DNA from: Chrysaora quinquecirrha
Taxonomy: Eukaryota > Cnidaria > Scyphozoa > Semaeostomeae > Pelagiidae
Length of the DNA: 64,000 bases
Reading direction: 5' to 3'
Assembly (NCBI GenBank): GCA_014526335.1
Contig: JACTAT010000327.1
Span: 1 to 64,000 of the forward strand
Part shown: piece after piece, positions 46,401 to 56,348 of the stretch
How the letters are laid out: the number at the start of each line of letters is the position of its first letter
Numbering within the stretch: the stretch's first letter is position 1
Notes under the pieces: generated by a model
Seen by the model: only the letters and a program-made list of their open reading frames with translations
Database searches by the model: none
Told to the model about the DNA's origin: nothing
Made by a program: the position numbers and the translations under genes

Positions 46401-48373
46401 ACTTCACACTTTTTGCGGATGAATTTATACCCCATTTCTCCGCCTAGTTCATGAAGCTTTTTATATCGACTTAGAGGGGCACTATAATTTCTTTTTAGAT
46501 CTGTAGCTAATGCAATAATCAGCAAAGAGCCTTGCTTCAGAATAAAAAACTTTGGGCAGATCATTGATAAAAGCAATAAAGGATATGGAGCCTCGGATGG
46601 GTTCCCAGATGAGACTGACTTTTCTCATTGCTCTCCTTTTAAAAACACTACCTGGGAATTAAAAGGCAATGGTTTTAAAAGAGGAATAAAACTGTCGTAT
46701 TTGAGGAATGCTGAACAACGTTACCCATCTTCTCGACACAGTATGCGGAATTCAAAACATTGAGGTATTTGTTCAACGCATGCAATGTTGCCAAAGCTCA
46801 AAACGGCATGAAGATTGCTTTTTGTGGGCTGCCTCTGACAGCATATACAGTCATGAATGCAATAATGGAAGGATATGCTATTATTTCAAAGCATTGCACT
46901 TACACTTTCGGAATATGGAATACCGTATTTCTCACCCATGCTGAATATGGTGTTGCCGAGCAATTTTAAATGAAATGATACGGAGAGACAATCCATGCTG
47001 CCACTAACAGCCTGGTGATGGGTGACCGTAATCTGTTAAACGAACTGAGAAAATGCTGTCATGAATTGTACGAATGTTATTGCTTAATCGGCATGTTGGA
47101 TTTGTGTACCTAATGAAGATTGGAATAAACACCTCCGAGCGGTGTTAGAACACCTTCTAATGGTGTCAGATGAATGTCCTGGACGAAATCAGATGTAATC
47201 TACATTCAATTCTGTATATTGATTGTTGCCACGTTGAAGAATTTTAGCACAACGAGTAACATTTATTGAATAGCACACTATGTCGAGAGATTGCATTAAA
47301 CAATGTGTTGTTAAGCAGAAGCAGTTACAGAAACCATTCTACATACTACGTATGTGAAAACAACGTATCATAATTTGCATCAAGAAAAATAATGGCTGTC
47401 ATAATGACGAGGATAAAAACGTATCACACCTATGTTCTGTAGCAGAGTAAAAAAGCGTCCAATCTACACTTAATCTTGACCGAAGTCTTTCTGGTGAAAT
47501 TCTTAGACTGAAAAATAGCTGAAGTCAGTCGTCGTCTTATTTTACAGACGTGCGACATCTAGCAGAAGTTGTTGCTGAATATAAGCGCCAAGGTTCAAAC
47601 ATTTGTCATAATGATTTACAAAATGGTTAGCCTAATAGCTCTCACTAAAGGCTGCATATAGAACTAAAATATTTAATAAGTACGATGGAAATTTCAGAAG
47701 AAAATAGACTACTTTTAACCGGTATGTAATTATGAAATTATGTGATTATGTAATTATGTAATTATGTAATTGTGTAATTGTGTAATTCTGTAATTATGAA
47801 ATTATGAAATTATGTAATTATGTAATTACGTAATTATGTAATTGTGTAATTGTGTAATTATGTAATTATGTAATTATGTAATTATGTAATTATGTAATTA
47901 TGTAATTATGTAACTATGTAACTATGTAATTATGTAATTATGTAATTATGTAATTATGTAATTATGTAATTATGTAATAAACTTTGTAATAATGCAACTG
48001 ATGATGATCATAGATAGTTCAAAATATGTTCTGCTGGTTGAAAAGTGGTCGTTTTTCTTCTGAAATTTTGATAGAATTAGAGTACAAGGAATACCTCTCT
48101 CGACTCAATGAAAGCTTTTGTTGTGACTGGTCTTGGAGCCTCATCTTGTATTGACTTGACTATCTTATTCACCTAGATAAATAACGTCAATGAAATAAAA
48201 TGTATCGTAAATTGCATTAACAGATTCTTTAAATCTCTTTACAATTGTGCAGAAACAAACCTTGAGCAGCGATTTGAATGTATTGCTTTTGAACAACTTA
48301 ACTAAAACATCGATTTCTTTGTCCTCTAACTCATCTTCGATCTCCGAAAGACAACCTACCATGGCTTTGATTG
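32906..48373 (-). CDS. MAGUK protein of the MPP/p55 (PALS) type, 13 exons traced
   Basis: Minus-strand exons, 5' to 3': 48261-48373, 48095-48172, 43020-43103, 41399-41484, 41224-41298, 40374-40505, 39111-39178, 38785-38837, 38338-38411, 37484-37570, 34260-34462, 34022-34153, 32906-33088. Each is bordered by AG and GT and most neighbours agree in phase. The product reads L27, PDZ, SH3, basic linker and guanylate-kinase-like domain, the MPP order of scaffold proteins at cell junctions and synapses. A start ATG in a good context (GCCATGG) lies at 48362. Three gaps remain: the first half of PDZ (between 43020 and 41484), the P-loop part of GUK (between 37484 and 34462), and a phase mismatch between 38785 and 38411. 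Either small exons escaped me or the gene has lost exons. The paralogue cannot be fixed. Confidence 0.8.
35874..35955 (-). repeat. tRNA-like (SINE-type) sequence
   Basis: On the minus strand, 'tagtgcagtgtagc' resembles an A box and 'ggttcgattcc' matches the B box at the right distance. The stems pair imperfectly, and the 5' acceptor arm does not match 'tcaaggc' at the 3' end. It is therefore not a working tRNA but probably a tRNA-derived SINE head. Confidence 0.45.
36050..37110. repeat. Degenerate (TTAG)n repeat
   Basis: About 1 kb of 'ttagttag' words with insertions. A longer phrase, 'catagcttgtaagttagtcagtttgt', followed by 'ttagaaga.agtaag', returns near 36068, 36337, 36455, 36740 and 37022, so a higher-order unit has been copied along with the tetramers. 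Confidence 0.9.
37484..38837 (-). CDS. MAGUK-like gene: SH3-GUK linker exons
   Basis: 38785-38837 continues the SH3 end with KRLALSLWNPLDGFLQPT. 38338-38411 encodes a basic stretch with KSRKVKYQAARSE. 37484-37570 encodes KFHTEEIRIYDEVTQVLPDV and then NKPRPVILLG, the tyrosine-containing lead into the GUK domain. Between the first two exons the phases do not agree (1 versus 2), which hints at a missed microexon or a different acceptor. Confidence 0.8.
39111..40505 (-). CDS. MAGUK-like gene: SH3 domain, two exons
   Basis: 40374-40505 encodes VYLKAYFNYDPSEDPHVPCK and EAGLGFSKGDILEILENNET plus RWWQ. 39111-39178 adds KYGDSNAAKIGLIPSKKLQE. The 'IPCKEAGL.F.KGDILEI' block and 'GLIPSKK' are hallmarks of MPP SH3 domains, including the hinge insertion. 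Both exons join in phase 0. Confidence 0.92.
39560..39925. repeat. TCATATGA-marked interspersed repeat
   Basis: The palindrome 'tcatatga' or 'tcatatgg' occurs five times (about 39578, 39661, 39743, 39868 and 39905). It stands next to inverted pieces 'gcccgcttactgg' and 'ccagtaagcgagatc'. It looks like one or two nested MITE or SINE copies in the MAGUK intron; the ends are not clear. Confidence 0.5.
41011..41140. mobile_element. Intronic hairpin MITE
   Basis: The arms of about 50 bases begin 'gatatggccatcc' and end 'ggatggccatatc', with internal matches 'gaaatacatttc' and 'gaaatgtatttc', around a loop of about 30. It sits some 85 bases downstream (in gene direction) of the PDZ exon 41224-41298. 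No target duplication was identified. Confidence 0.7.
41224..41484 (-). CDS. MAGUK-like gene: second half of PDZ, two exons
   Basis: 41399-41484 encodes LLSPEDEIYEVNGVDISDLS followed by LDGVVSLL, the GD.I..VNG core of a PDZ fold with its following helix. 41224-41298 continues in phase 0 with SIDFATVKLKILP, the last PDZ strand. The first half with the peptide-binding carboxylate loop should precede 41484 with phase 1 and was not found. Confidence 0.8.
42284..42839. mobile_element. piggyBac-type MITE, 556 bp
   Basis: The ends are inverted copies of CCCTAATCCTACCGG, each directly flanked by TTAA (42280-42283 and 42840-42843), the piggyBac target signature. Just inside each end is a G or C run, 'gggggggggtgg' and 'ccacccccccgg', so the inverted pairing extends imperfectly. 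It has no coding capacity, and sits in the intron where the first half of the PDZ domain is missing. Confidence 0.8.
43020..43103 (-). CDS. MAGUK-like gene: lysine-rich exon, start of second L27
   Basis: An 84-base exon after 'cttgtag' and before 'gtattt'. It encodes LLSYLKRKKKKNSLQDALID and VLEDSHFQ. The LQDALIDVLEDSHFQ part fits the first helix of a second L27 domain, but the rest of that domain is not seen downstream. This placement is less sure than the others. Confidence 0.5.
43789..44200 (-). mobile_element. Fragment of a second Penelope-like element
   Basis: Diverged copy of the 3' end of the element at 26234-28903. On the minus strand 43990-44175 encodes VYKIPFRDCSKSYIGQSESE, a GIY-YIG start, followed by a frame break. 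The 3' UTR resembles the other copy down to 'gcgaggaagc', with an internal deletion around 43866. This is an old truncated insertion in the first large MAGUK intron. Confidence 0.85.
44213..44840 (+). repeat. 114-bp tandem repeat
   Basis: Units start at 'gttgctgcacgtgtcagcc' (44525), 'gttgctgatcatgtcagc' (44639) and 'gttgctaattccgtcagc' (44754), which are 114 and 115 bases apart. A worn copy begins near 44214 ('tgctgcagctgatttcgtcagcc'). Shared words include 'tgcaatactgaatgca' and 'tttaaacatggttt'. Confidence 0.75.
44841..45849. other. Intronic stretch with no recognised exon
   Basis: This is part of the large intron between the L27 exons of the MAGUK-like gene. Open frames at 44905-45204 (plus) and 45129-45628 (minus) show no family signature. 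Confidence 0.45.
45850..46610 (-). pseudogene. CR1-like LINE RT relic
   Basis: Minus-strand translation gives the worn catalytic region RLFADYCISYRS (normally FADD), then GGEMGYKFIRKKCEV and FYTSLAKPIMGHACTVLDPD, EANIEKQEMVQGRAAW. This is the usual order of palm, thumb and 3' conserved block of CR1/Jockey-like elements. Several stops and frame changes are present, and the catalytic second aspartate is a tyrosine. It has no ends and is inserted in the MAGUK intron. Confidence 0.8.
46611..48094. other. Intronic stretch with one microsatellite
   Basis: No coding exon was recognised. It contains the (ATTATGTA)n tract at 47715-47985. The rest is AT-rich with short unassigned open frames. Confidence 0.45.
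47715..47985. repeat. (ATTATGTA)n microsatellite
   Basis: About 270 bases of an 8-mer 'attatgta' with point variants ('attgtgta', 'aactatgta', 'attacgta'). It lies about 110 bases downstream, in gene direction, of the 78-base L27 exon of the MAGUK-like gene. Confidence 0.95.
48095..48373 (-). CDS. MAGUK-like gene: first two L27 exons
   Basis: 48261-48373 encodes CLSEIEDELEDKEIDVLVKL followed by FKSNTFKSLLK. 48095-48172 continues in phase 0 with VNKIVKSIQDEAPRPVTTKA. The acidic helix ending in a SLLK hinge is typical of L27 heteromerisation domains, which pair scaffold proteins such as PALS1 and CRB/LIN-7 partners. The second exon of 78 bases is bounded by 'ctag' and 'gtatt'. Confidence 0.75.
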
Positions 48374-48893
48374 CTACAAAAATAACGAACAACAAGTTAG
48401 GTTATACTTCTATTACTACGAAAACATGCGACATCAATTACTACGGATGCAGGGCTCAAAACGGTCCATTAGACTACTTTTGCGTTGATATTTCATATTA
48501 CAATTCGATTTTCTTCAATTACTTTGAAAGGTAAGTACCAAGACTAAGGTACCTAAACTCATGAAGTTAAGCTAGCATCATATGACACGTATTCGTATTT
48601 GGCCTTATAAGAATAATTTCACCAGCCGCTCCATTCTCAAATGCCAGACGCATTCCGTTCTTCTGCTAGTATCCCGCACAAGCATTAACGAAACAGATCG
48701 CCCCTTGCTACCGAACTTTCTAGCAATCTTTCATCCTTGTTAGTGACCACCAGAAGCTAAATTCCGCATATTTGGAGTTTTATCCATTCCCATTGTAGTT
48801 ATATATTTTGCAGGAAAGTGCGTCTAACATGGATAGAGATCTCCTTGACCCGCGTCCCACATTAATGTGCCGAATCCATATTTGTTGAAATGT

Positions 48894-49161
48894 CGTAATT
48901 TATAAACAGTGAGACGACCTGAAACGACCTGAAACGAGGTGAAACAACATGAAACCACCTGAAACCACCTACAACCACCTGAAACGAGCCGTCAAATTTG
49001 GAATCGAGGCTGAAACAACCTGACACGACCTGCTATCTTAGCAACGAAGTGTTATGGTCAAGGGATTTGTATTGTTCTTTACGCATTGTCGCATTCTTTT
49101 CTTATCACAATAGGAACACGTGTCAGTATCAAAGCGGCCATCCTTCTGGGAAGGTATTGTT
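48894..49161 (+). repeat. Left terminal inverted repeat with 10-bp sub-repeats
   Basis: It starts CGTAATTTATAAACAGTGAG. Just inside lies a run of about seven 10-base words related to 'acctgaaacg' and 'acctgaaacc' (about 48917-48985), a likely array of transposase binding sites. It also contains 'gaggctgaaacaacctgaca', a further worn set. Confidence 0.9.
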
Positions 49162-49236
49162 TGAGATCACCAATCAGCGCATAGCCGCCATCCCTCTGGG
49201 AAGGTACTGTTTGAGATCACCAATCAGCGCATAGCC
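49137..49236 (+). promoter_or_regulatory. 50-bp tandem duplication carrying CCAAT boxes
   Basis: Two copies, two mismatches apart, begin at 49137 and 49187. Each contains 'ccaatcagcg', a CCAAT-box match. An AT-rich word 'aaaaataagag' follows near 49250. The arrangement at the inner edge of the TIR suggests a promoter for the element's own gene; this is inference. Confidence 0.5.
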
Positions 49237-51324
49237 ATTAGAAAAAGGCAAAAATAAGAGAGCTCTGAATGTATTAGTTTCTCCTTTCTCTGCCAGATTC
49301 TAGAACTGTGTTTCTGTTTCTGTTCCTTCGCTAAGTTGATTTGTAGCGAGCGAATTTTCGCAACGAGAACTTACGGCTGCACCGCACTGAAAAAGAAGTA
49401 GCAGGAAACCTTGAAAACTCTGTTTTGTTGAAAGTAAGTGGATACATTCTCTACTCTCGGATAAATATCTAGATAGAAAATATTTTCAGACTAATAATAT
49501 GTAGAAAGCCGTTAAAATTGTAATTAGATTTGAATTTATTTTGCAAGCCTATAGTAGAAAATCAAAACTTACAGTATTGCATTAAGACAAACTACTATGA
49601 TCATTCGAACTTTACGTAATTTTATTACCCTACTCATTGTTGTTATTCTAGATACATCTATACATCCTATCAATATTGTATCCATCCTGAATCGATTCGT
49701 CAGCACCTGCAACTCCAATTTTGCTGAGATGGCAAATCACCCACCTTTTGGTAAGTAACAAATATCTATCATTTGTACTAATCTTTGTAATGTGTATCTG
49801 TTTGTTAAGGGCTAAAGCATACCTGTCACGATCGAGGCCTATTCCATTGCTTTTGTTCGAAAAAACATTGTAACGGGGGAGAAGGGAGAATTCATAGATA
49901 ATAGCAGGACTATTCAGACTGTTCCAAAATATTTTTTCCAAGATTGTAGACCTGGTCTAATGCAATACAATTCGAAAAAACACTTTATCATTTTAAGGGC
50001 CTCGTTTTCAAAATATTTTAAAATTGCTTCGCAACTTCAGAATTCAGATTCGAATTCAGCAGCACCTTTGTTTTAATGTCCAAGCAATTTTTAACTTAGG
50101 CCACGGGGGCAAAAGCACTACATTTCAGCTCAGCTCAGAAAGGTGAGGACTAGGGCCCTAGGGGGCGATTGCCCTCCCACTCAGTACCAAAAAAAATTCC
50201 CTGATTAGCAAAAATCCTTTATAAATTTTCAAAATATTAATGGCTATTAGATCAACATCATGATGAATAGCGGCGTAAAAAATTTCCCTTAACACTATAA
50301 TGAAGGAAAGAATTTTCGTAAATTTTGAAAGCGAGGCTGTCAAAGTGTATTTAGCCCTACCCTTCCGTTAGACTCACTACATGAGGCGCTTGCTCGATGT
50401 CGTTGTTGTTGTTGTTGTTTCCTGGAATCGCTCAGTGTGGGATTTATTAGACTTACAGTATTATAACCTTATTGCTTTTGAATTGACCTGCTTGGTGCAC
50501 ATATTGCGAGTCATGAACTTCCAGTGAGAAAACTGGTCAGAATTTCGCTGCCTCGATTCCATAACTTTTTGCATTGAAAGTCTGAAAATGTGGCTACCCC
50601 TAGTTAGTTAGAGTAGTTTATTTATGCTATCAAAACCTACTTACTTTGTAGTAGTTAACTACATAAGTACAGCCCCGTATACAAAAAACAATTTTTCTAC
50701 AAAAAACGACAAAAAACCTGTTGCCTAGCAACATGTTACGTGACTTTATAAAATATAAAGCTGTCTTGATTGATACTTTTTACCAAAATTTGTTAGGTGA
50801 GAGGACAAGGTCCCCTCACCTATGTCTAGACTGGTTTTTCAGTCTTTTATTCCATTGAAAAGATCTTTGATTGGCAATCCAAAAAGTTGGGGTGGAAGGC
50901 CAGTTTTTTCACAGTTATTTCTGGATCATGAATCATGAGTCCCACTTTGAGGTATCTCATTTTAGTGTTAGCCTCGGTCTCATGAGCGGTAACTGGGTCT
51001 CTGTCTGTTCGGAGTGGCAAATCAAAATTGAATTAGGGGAGTGTAATCACCTGAACACGTGTCGCGGATCTACTTTTTGGTAAGAATAATAGTCCAATAG
51101 ACCCGAACAACAACAACAACAACAGCAACAGCAACAAAATTCCTCTCTCAAAAATCATGAAGGCTCATTAAATATTCAATGGTTTTTTAGGGGCACTCAT
51201 TAATGCGCAAATATGGCCAGATAATTAAACTAGGAATGCTTGCAATGAAAACAAAGTACACATATTTCGACATTACGTATGAAAAAAGGTTGAAACTTAA
51301 AATTGCCATTTCAAGTGACTTGTC
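49237..51324. other. 5' interior of the transposon, no recognised exon
   Basis: The catalytic part of a transposase should lie here or just downstream, but no frame shows a DDE pattern. (GTT)n near 50403 and (AAC)n near 51107 are inverted simple repeats. The open frame at 50871-51083 is not recognised. Confidence 0.45.
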
Positions 51325-52244
51325 CACGCTAGCGAATCTATACGCACTACTGTGGTGGGTTATTATGCTTGTTGTGGTGGGGGTCTTTTGCGTACTGTGG
51401 AGGATAAGCACTACTGTGGTGGGTTATTATGCTTGGCGCGGTGGGATTCTTTTGCTGTCTGTGGTCTGTGGTTGATACTCACTATTTGGGTGGTATTTTC
51501 GCTTCAAATTGTATGGATACGGCTTTGAAAAAACAGGTCATTCTTGATCGTCACTGATCTATTGGTCAACTACAAACAGATATTTTGACTATTTAAATTC
51601 GAAATTCGAAAATTTGACCAACTGTAGGAAATCGATGACAGTCCTGTGCTAACAGCAAATCCCCAAGACATACAGAAAGTCTTATTTTTTTCTGATCCTG
51701 GTTTTTAAAAAAACGTGGCATATTATGAACTCTCAAAGATTATAAAAAAATCTGAGATAAATCGAAAAAAATACTTCCGAAGTGATTTGGGCCTGCCCGC
51801 ATTATTCCAAACGCGTGAAGTATTAAGAGAAGAAGAATATCTTTAGACTAAAAACCCAGGCTAAGCAATAAGACTTTTTGTGTGTTTTTTGATATTCTTT
51901 TAGCTAGGACTGTCATCAATTTCCTATAGTTGGTCAAAATTTCAAATTTCGAATTTAGAACGTCAAATCATCTGTTTGTAGATGATCAAAAGATCAGTGA
52001 TGATCAGAAAATGGCCAGTTTTTCAAAGCCGCATCCATACAATTTGAAGCGAAAAAACCACCCAAAAAGTGACTATCAACCACAGACCGCAGACAGCAAA
52101 AGAATCCCACCGCATCAAGCATAATAACCCACCACAGTAGTGCTTGTCCACCACAGTACGCAATAAACCCCACCACAACAAGCATAATAACCCACCACAG
52201 TAATGCGTATCCACCACAGTAGTGCGTATAGATTCGCTAGCGTG
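51325..52244. mobile_element. Nested foldback element, 920 bp
   Basis: Inverted arms of over 300 bases begin CACGCTAGCGAATCTATACG and end in its mirror. Each arm carries two tandem 'cactactgtggtgggttattatgcttg' units and further inverted matches ('cttcaaattgtatgga', 'tcgaatttagaac') down to a loop near 51660-51890. Some positions differ between the arms, so it is older than the host transposon's ends suggest, or was carried along. No target duplication was seen. Confidence 0.75.
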
Positions 52245-52838
52245 TCGTCATTATGATCCTAATAATCGATCATTTCAAATCAACTCTTCGCAAACAGCAA
52301 CTGCAGCTTAAGCAACACCAACAACCCTTTTCATGAAAAATAGAATTGGATGGTCTGATTCTCAGAATTGGACTTAGCAATTACACTTTTTTTTCAATAA
52401 GCAACTTGACATCCTGTCCAGCCCTCGAAGCTGCTTAACGTATCTGGTCTTTCAGCCCTCGCAGAATGACTGGGTACCCCCTAAAAACTCTTTTTTTGGC
52501 TCCTTTCATGCTGTTCAATGTAATTGACAAGTTTGCAATGATGTATTTTATAAAGAAAGCTATTTCAACCAAAAATTTGAGCAAATCTCAGTCCTTAGTT
52601 GCTTATTGACCAGTTGCTTATTAAAAAAAAAGTGTATTTCACAAAAACCTGGACAGAAACTTAAGTTTTCTGGACACTAATCACAGAGAGTGGATTTGTT
52701 TTTGGAGCGATTTGTTTTGTTTTTGTTTTTCTCAACAGTAATTTAGATCGTAGGTCGTAGGTTTAAGCGATTCTGCTATCTATCTTTTTTCACTGTTATT
52801 CTCTTAGAAACACAATGAAACTTCAAAGACTATTTGAT

Positions 52839-54318
52839 TAAGCCCCCTCCCCTGAAGATTTCGACATTAAATTGGATAGTCTATTTGATATTTGGGAGGA
52901 GCTAGTTGAAGGCTTCCACAGCTGGTTTAAGCACCGCAGGGGCTCCGTGTTTAAAGAAACAATTGTTCAAAGTGCTAAAGATCGGATAGGTATCGATGGA
53001 AGCTTCTTCAACAACCGGCTGGAGGTGATGCACAAATTGCAAAAGAAGACGATTAGAGATCACGACGTCGGGAAAGAAGTCTGTGAGGTAGGTTTTTCCA
53101 TAAACTAATTGTTGATATGTGACTCGATTTCATTACATTATACATCTAACCTTGACGCTTTCGCAAATTAAAGTTTCAAAGAACAGGTTCGCGTTCCATT
53201 TTTTGCATGAAGCATGTTCACAATGCATCATAAGGACTCCTCAAAAAAGTTTTGCAAATTGGCACTTTGATTTATAGAATTAGCGGATTACAACTAATTT
53301 CAGTGTTCAACTGCCGATTTAGATATTTTTTTGTTTTCAATTCATGACCACGGGAATAGCAACTTTCAAAATGTCGTGTGAAAAGTTTCAGAAGTTCTCG
53401 ACATTGAAAAAACCGCACATCAACGCGAAACTGAAAATGCTTTGGTGGCCACTTAGAATAATACTTCATCTTCCCTTCTTCATGCAGGCATTAACTGAAT
53501 TGATTAATTTTTAGGTCATCGCTGCGCTGAAGGAATGGACAGGAAGCTATCGAACCGAAGCTGTGAAAGCATTGCGAGGACTTGGAAAATATCGCCTTGC
53601 TCCTGGATACGAGCAATTTGCGGTTGAGCCAACTAGATGGCTTCGCTGGAGTATCGAAAGGCAGCAGCAACACTGCAAAGCATTCTTTGCGTACCGTCCA
53701 ACTGCTAGTGAAATGTTCGAAAGACCAGCCAACGCAGGAAAGAAAGGAACAGTAGAAAGGAAGAGAAGAAGAGACCAGGCTGAGGCGGAGATCTTCGTTG
53801 AAAGAATAGAAATTGCTGAAAAGAGGCAAGGCTCAGAAACAAAGGCTGCAGCAGCTCGGAAGGTAACGCCAATAAAAATTCAAAAAAAGGATGGCCAATA
53901 CCATGCGACAAAGAAAGATATGGCGCCTGGAAAAGAAGTTTCCTCCTTTGGCTCTGACCTGTGGGATCCTTTAGACCCTATGCGAATGGAAAGAAAGCTG
54001 TACCATCTTGTGCACCGAGAAGATCCAAAGAATTGCCCGAAAAGTGTGAACAGGTGCCAAGAATGCCTTGGTCGTTTCACCAGTGCCGAAATTGTTGTAG
54101 TAAAGACCACTGGCATCAGAGAGTATACCAATAAGAAGACGGGCAAGCGAGAAAAGCAGTCAGGTAATATTTACATGCACTATTTAAAACAGTGCTTGAA
54201 GAACTACGACTGTAAATTTAAATTTCAAGAAATTGTGGTGTTGAAGGAAACCTTGAAACGCCTCCCTGTGACAGCTGTTTCGAAGTTCCGAGAGCTTGGA
54301 TTGCAAATCGAGAACTGA
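52839..54318 (+). CDS. Transposon-encoded protein, two C-terminal exons
   Basis: The first exon (about 52839-53087) contains LFDIWEELVEGFHSWFKHRR and NNRLEVMHKLQKKTIRDHD and ends before 'gtaggt'. The second (53515-54318), after 'ttttag', joins in phase 0. It has VIAALKEWTGSYRTEAVKAL, a GKYRLAPGYEQFAVEPTRW block, a basic KKGTVERKRRRDQ segment, and a cysteine-bearing end with NRCQECLGRFTS and YMHYLKQCLKNY. I associate this C-terminal arrangement with uncharacterised transposon proteins common in cnidarian genomes. The cysteines could form a zinc ribbon. The residue preceding 52839 is uncertain because the acceptor 'attaag' has no pyrimidine tract. Confidence in a coding region is high; the family name follows mainly from the ends and the 10-bp duplication. 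Confidence 0.75.
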
Positions 54319-56080
54319 AATCAACGCTAGTTATGTCATGATTTTTACACATGATATGTTGGACTGTTTAAGTTTATGTTTTTCACGTTCACTTAAAACT
54401 ACCTCCCAACCTCTTTGTTATGATCTATACAGTAAATGTGGCTTAGGAGCTTGAGACTGACAATTATTGAAAAGACCGGGCGGGAGATTTGCTGCAATGT
54501 AAGAAGCGGGGGGGTTGGAATAAACTTGGGGGCTCTTTGTATATTTCCATTACAATGACGTAAATTTGTAGCAATTTGCCTTACTTAAGAATTACAATGA
54601 AGTCAACGTGCTTGTGCTCAGCTTCAGTAACTAAATAAATTATTCCCAGAATCCCTTCCAAAATCCTCAATTAAAACAAAGAGCTCAGACAGCCATCTTT
54701 TTGCAGAAGCCTCAATTGGTCAATTGTAACATACAAAAACTTTAGTCAATCAATAACATACATGCAAAAACTAGTTTTGTCTACACTTTGCGAAAACTTT
54801 TACGGTTTCGAAAATAATGAAGAAATTATTGTTGTCCTTGGAAAAAAACGAAAATTAATAAACGGGGTTTTCCAGAAAAAAATTTCAGCAAATATAAGCG
54901 GGGATCCGGTTATTTGGGACCTTAGAGTGACCAGTTTGAACAAAATAGTCTTTAACTTTCTTTTCGAGATGGTCCTTTTTAATTGGTTGTGTAGTGTAGT
55001 TAGCTAATAAAAATTGACAGCATTCTATAAATTCTTCTGTAAAGTTAAAATATTTACTAATTTTAATCATTTGTTGACCCTATTATTAAATTGTTAACAT
55101 TTTATGTCCTTTATTTCCTTCGTTAATACCAATACATCCTTTCAACTGAGAGCCTTGTTTCCAAAGTTTACGAGAATTTTTTCGTACAACAGTTTTGAGC
55201 CCAGATTCAGATTGAGCACCTTCATTTTAGTGTAAAGGGAAATTTTGTAAAAATTTGCCTCAACACTCAAACAAAGATGCTGGATTCGAGTCAATATTTT
55301 TGAAAACGAGGCTCTTGCTTGAAAAGTTGTATCACTTCTTCATTGAGAGTTTTTGTAAATATGTTGTTATACATCATGATTTTTACGAATGATGCACATT
55401 CAAGCTTTTTCATCAGACACCTAATTTTCTGCGAAAGACAGTCTATCCAATCCATAAGGGGTCATTGGGCATGAGGGATCATGACGATGGGCGGTTTTCC
55501 GGGAGCGGTTTTACCAAGGGGCAATTCAGATAGGTGTACGAGATTTTTATGAAAACAAAAGGATCTCCAAGAGATTTTTGTGAAAACAATAGGTTTTCTA
55601 GCAAAGCTGTACGAGGTTTTCAAAGAATGAATCGCCCCTCGGGTTTTACGGTTATACCTAAAAAAGTACGGTTTTACGGTTTTTCAATTTGTGATTTCGG
55701 TGTGGTTTAAAAGATTTTTAACATGTAGGTCTACGCTTCAACTATATTGGCTAAAAAAATGTTTTTACGGTTTTCAAACCGCTCCCCCCCTGTTCCCCCA
55801 TAATGGAGTTTCGGAACCAACATGTTGATCTAAAGAATTTGGCGTTAAACACAAAATTCAGAATAAAAACAAAAATAAAAGGCGAAAAAATTCAGAAATC
55901 CCCTGGTTATTTATTTAAAAAAGGTATGCATAAAGCTTATACACGTTTTTTATTTTATAAGAAACCTGGCTCGGGGCCAACCAAATATCTTTATTGAAAA
56001 TAGACTCATCCTTTTGATCAGGAAATCATATCAAGTCAATCAATTTCACCTCCAAGTGATTTTTTTTTCAACAGATTAAG
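54319..56080. other. 3' interior of the transposon
   Basis: No recognised exon after the stop at 54316-54318. A stretch near 55480-55800 is rich in the phrase 'cggttttacggtttt', repeated several times. The open frame at 55803-55997 is not recognised. Confidence 0.45.
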
Positions 56081-56348
56081 AACAATACCTTCCCAGAAGG
56101 ATGGCCGCTTTGATACTGACACGTGTTCCTATTGTGATAAGAAAAGAATGCGACAATGCGTAAAGAACAATACAAATCCCTTGACCATAACACTTCGTTG
56201 CTAAGATAGCAGGTCGTGTCAGGTTGTTTCAGCCTCGATTCCAAATTTGACGGCTCGTTTCAGGTGGTTGTAGGTGGTTTCAGGTGGTTTCATGTTGTTT
56301 CACCTCGTTTCAGGTCGTTTCAGGTCGTCTCACTGTTTATAAATTACG
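56081..56348 (-). repeat. Right terminal inverted repeat
   Basis: It reads base for base as the complement of 48894-49161 wherever I compared it, ending GTTTATAAATTACG. The 10-base sub-repeats lie at about 56258-56330. The direct repeat GTTGAAATGT follows at 56349-56358. Confidence 0.92.

Larger units (their letters stand above)
48894..56348 (+). mobile_element. Mutator-like DNA transposon, 7455 bp, complete ends
   Basis: Perfectly bounded: 268-bp terminal inverted repeats (48894-49161 and 56081-56348), which appear identical, and the direct 10-bp target duplication GTTGAAATGT outside both ends (48884-48893 and 56349-56358). A duplication of this length fits the Mutator superfamily. It encodes a two-exon product on the plus strand. 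A nested foldback (51325-52244) and GTT/AAC runs lie in the middle. No DDE catalytic domain was recognised, so this copy may be non-autonomous or have unseen exons. Identical arms mean a very recent insertion, 0.5 kb upstream of the first MAGUK exon. Confidence 0.85.
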
